Shown in pieces: positions 5,290 through 6,424 of a DNA stretch of 6,424 bases (position 1 is its first letter; each line of letters starts with the position of its first letter). The stretch is taken from positions 1 to 6,424 of the forward strand of contig VSPW01000116.1 of the NCBI GenBank assembly GCA_009775535.1, in the 5' to 3' direction. Below the pieces are notes generated by a model. That model was given only the letters and a program-made list of their open reading frames with translations, was not told the origin of the DNA and did no database searches. Source of the stretch: Muribaculaceae bacterium. GTDB lineage: Bacteria > Bacteroidota > Bacteroidia > Bacteroidales > Muribaculaceae. The translations under genes were made by a program, and so were the position numbers.

Positions 5290-6424
5290 TCAGCGGCTTC
5301 TATCTTTGATCATATCTTGTAATGTCACCGTTTTGTTGTCCACATCTGTGAATTTTGTCGATGCCAAATAATTTGATGTTATTATGTCGTCTTTTTGTTC
5401 ATGGTCTCTAATGTGGCCGACCAGACTTTCATATGCGGATTCAATCAAGCGGTATTGCATCTGCTTATATATCCTACTGTTAGATGACGGGCTACTCTCA
5501 TATTCAATTTTACCCTTGGAGTCCAACCCTTGCATATGGCATATCTGTACCCCGCATAGGGACAGCACCGGCGATGGTTCTCCCGGGATAAGGTACAAGT
5601 GTTGGGTCAGCTTAAAGCTGTATTTCCGTTTCCATCCTGATACGCCTTCAATCCCGACCTCAACCTTGTGGCCTTTTTCTATAAGTACGGCAATATCTTC
5701 CTCATAATTATATGTTGAAAGCGACCGGTCCATCGAATGGTACAGATTGACAACTTCGAGCAATTCGTTTTTGTATATTGGAGTATGTACCGAATAGTGC
5801 GACAGCGGGTGTATCAATGTAGACAGATGCGTCTTCAATTCTGTTAATGTTCCGATAATGGATGCCGGGGACTCTCTATGCGCTATTATCTGCCTGAAAA
5901 AATCAATTACAGAGTTTATCAGAGACGACAGCTTGTAGCTTTCTATGAGTTCACAGTTGTCGTTCCTTATGGCGAAATGAGGGCACTTTTTATTTAAAAG
6001 CTCTTCGATGCCTTTTCTGAGATAATTTGCGGCGGCCGGATAATCAGGGCTTTTATGGTCGGACAAATATTTCATTACCTTTGCCATCGGCTCGTCTCTG
6101 TATGTCACGACAGATAATGGTATGTTCTGCCTGCCGGATTCCAGGCATTCATATATCTCCAGTTTTGTCCAGCTGCCGTCCAATATGCTGCATGCGGCAT
6201 GATACCATGTCAAATCGTATGTGGAGATGAAGACTTGCCAGTCGGTGAAATCTTTTTTTATGATATTCAGTATCTGCCGTCTATTGGAGTTGTCAAGGCC
6301 AATGAACGCATCATCCAGATACAGAAATTTGTATTGGCACAGCTCCGGGTTCTCTTTTATCACGGCCAAAAATATAAGCATCGATATTGCTGACAGTCTG
6401 GCTTCATTCAATACATGGTTATAT
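5290..6424 (-). CDS. SMC/RecF-like ABC ATPase, C-terminal part (5' end outside window)
   Basis: The frame is open through the right edge: codons before the TTG at 6409-6411 read Tyr-Asn-His-Val, so the true start lies beyond 6424. What is visible begins at the ABC signature, LNEARLSAIS (about 6382-6411). The Walker B strand FLYLDD (6310-6327) comes next, then the D-loop GLDN (6289-6300) and the switch segment STYD (6214-6225), where Tyr stands at the usual His. From memory, relatives of this SMC-like group also have a T-Y-D here, so it need not mean inactivity. About 290 residues follow; they include DYPAAANYLRKGIEELL, a helix seen in similar ATPases, and an unassigned C-terminal region. The missing N-terminal half should hold Walker A and coiled coils. 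Such cytoplasmic ATPases commonly act on DNA in repair or phage defence. The FRG gene lies downstream on the same strand after 399 bp. Confidence 0.85.
   Translation of the reverse strand, partial: YNHVLNEARLSAISMLIFLAVIKENPELCQYKFLYLDDAFIGLDNSNRRQILNIIKKDFTDWQVFISTYDLTWYHAACSILDGSWTKLEIYECLESGRQNIPLSVVTYRDEPMAKVMKYLSDHKSPDYPAAANYLRKGIEELLNKKCPHFAIRNDNCELIESYKLSSLINSVIDFFRQIIAHRESPASIIGTLTELKTHLSTLIHPLSHYSVHTPIYKNELLEVVNLYHSMDRSLSTYNYEEDIAVLIEKGHKVEVGIEGVSGWKRKYSFKLTQHLYLIPGEPSPVLSLCGVQICHMQGLDSKGKIEYESSPSSNSRIYKQMQYRLIESAYESLVGHIRDHEQKDDIITSNYLASTKFTDVDNKTVTLQDMIKDRSR

Noticed and set aside
6409..6411. TTG as the start codon of the ATPase gene
   Set aside because: It lies inside the ABC signature, and the frame continues open to the window edge (Tyr-Asn-His-Val before it), so it is an internal Leu codon.

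Overview
The window looks like Bacteroidota, most likely order Bacteroidales. Three things point there. Two lipoproteins carry the Cys-Ser-Asp-Asp start typical of surface-exported Bacteroidetes lipoproteins. The gene starts lack Shine-Dalgarno sequences, and three promoters match the Bacteroidetes -7 box TAnnTTTG. The tmRNA encodes the tag GENNYALAA, which I recall as the Bacteroidetes type.

Left part (1-2465): two lipoprotein genes face each other. The first (27-770, +) is a DUF4465-type lipoprotein. The second (840-2465, -) is a 541-residue lipoprotein that appears to contain three diverged copies of one domain. A perfect 17-bp hairpin with A and T runs on its two sides lies between them and can stop transcription from both directions.

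Middle (2466-3600): about 680 bp without a convincing gene holds the promoter of the 541-residue lipoprotein, several small inverted repeats and the tmRNA promoter. The tmRNA gene (ssrA, 3148-3547, +) follows, with a strong intrinsic terminator after it. ssrA 3' ends are common integration sites for genomic islands.

Right part (3601-6424): this resembles accessory, defence-like DNA. A FRG-domain protein (3631-4890, -) points toward ssrA and has a good promoter of its own. About 400 bp upstream of it lies the C-terminal part of an SMC/RecF-like ABC ATPase (5290-6424, -), whose N-terminal half is outside the window. Between them, on the opposite strand, is a short coding remnant (about 5121-5282, +) without a usable start codon, ending 7 bp from the ATPase stop. 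No integrase, second att copy, IS element or CRISPR array is visible.

The ATPase and FRG gene are both typical of variable defence loci and may belong to one island next to ssrA. Whether they act together cannot be decided here because the FRG gene has its own promoter. The most interesting non-genic signal is a shared motif (TATTTGACC followed by a CCGGA/TCCGG inverted repeat) found 35-37 bp upstream of the -7 boxes of both the 541-residue lipoprotein gene and the FRG gene.
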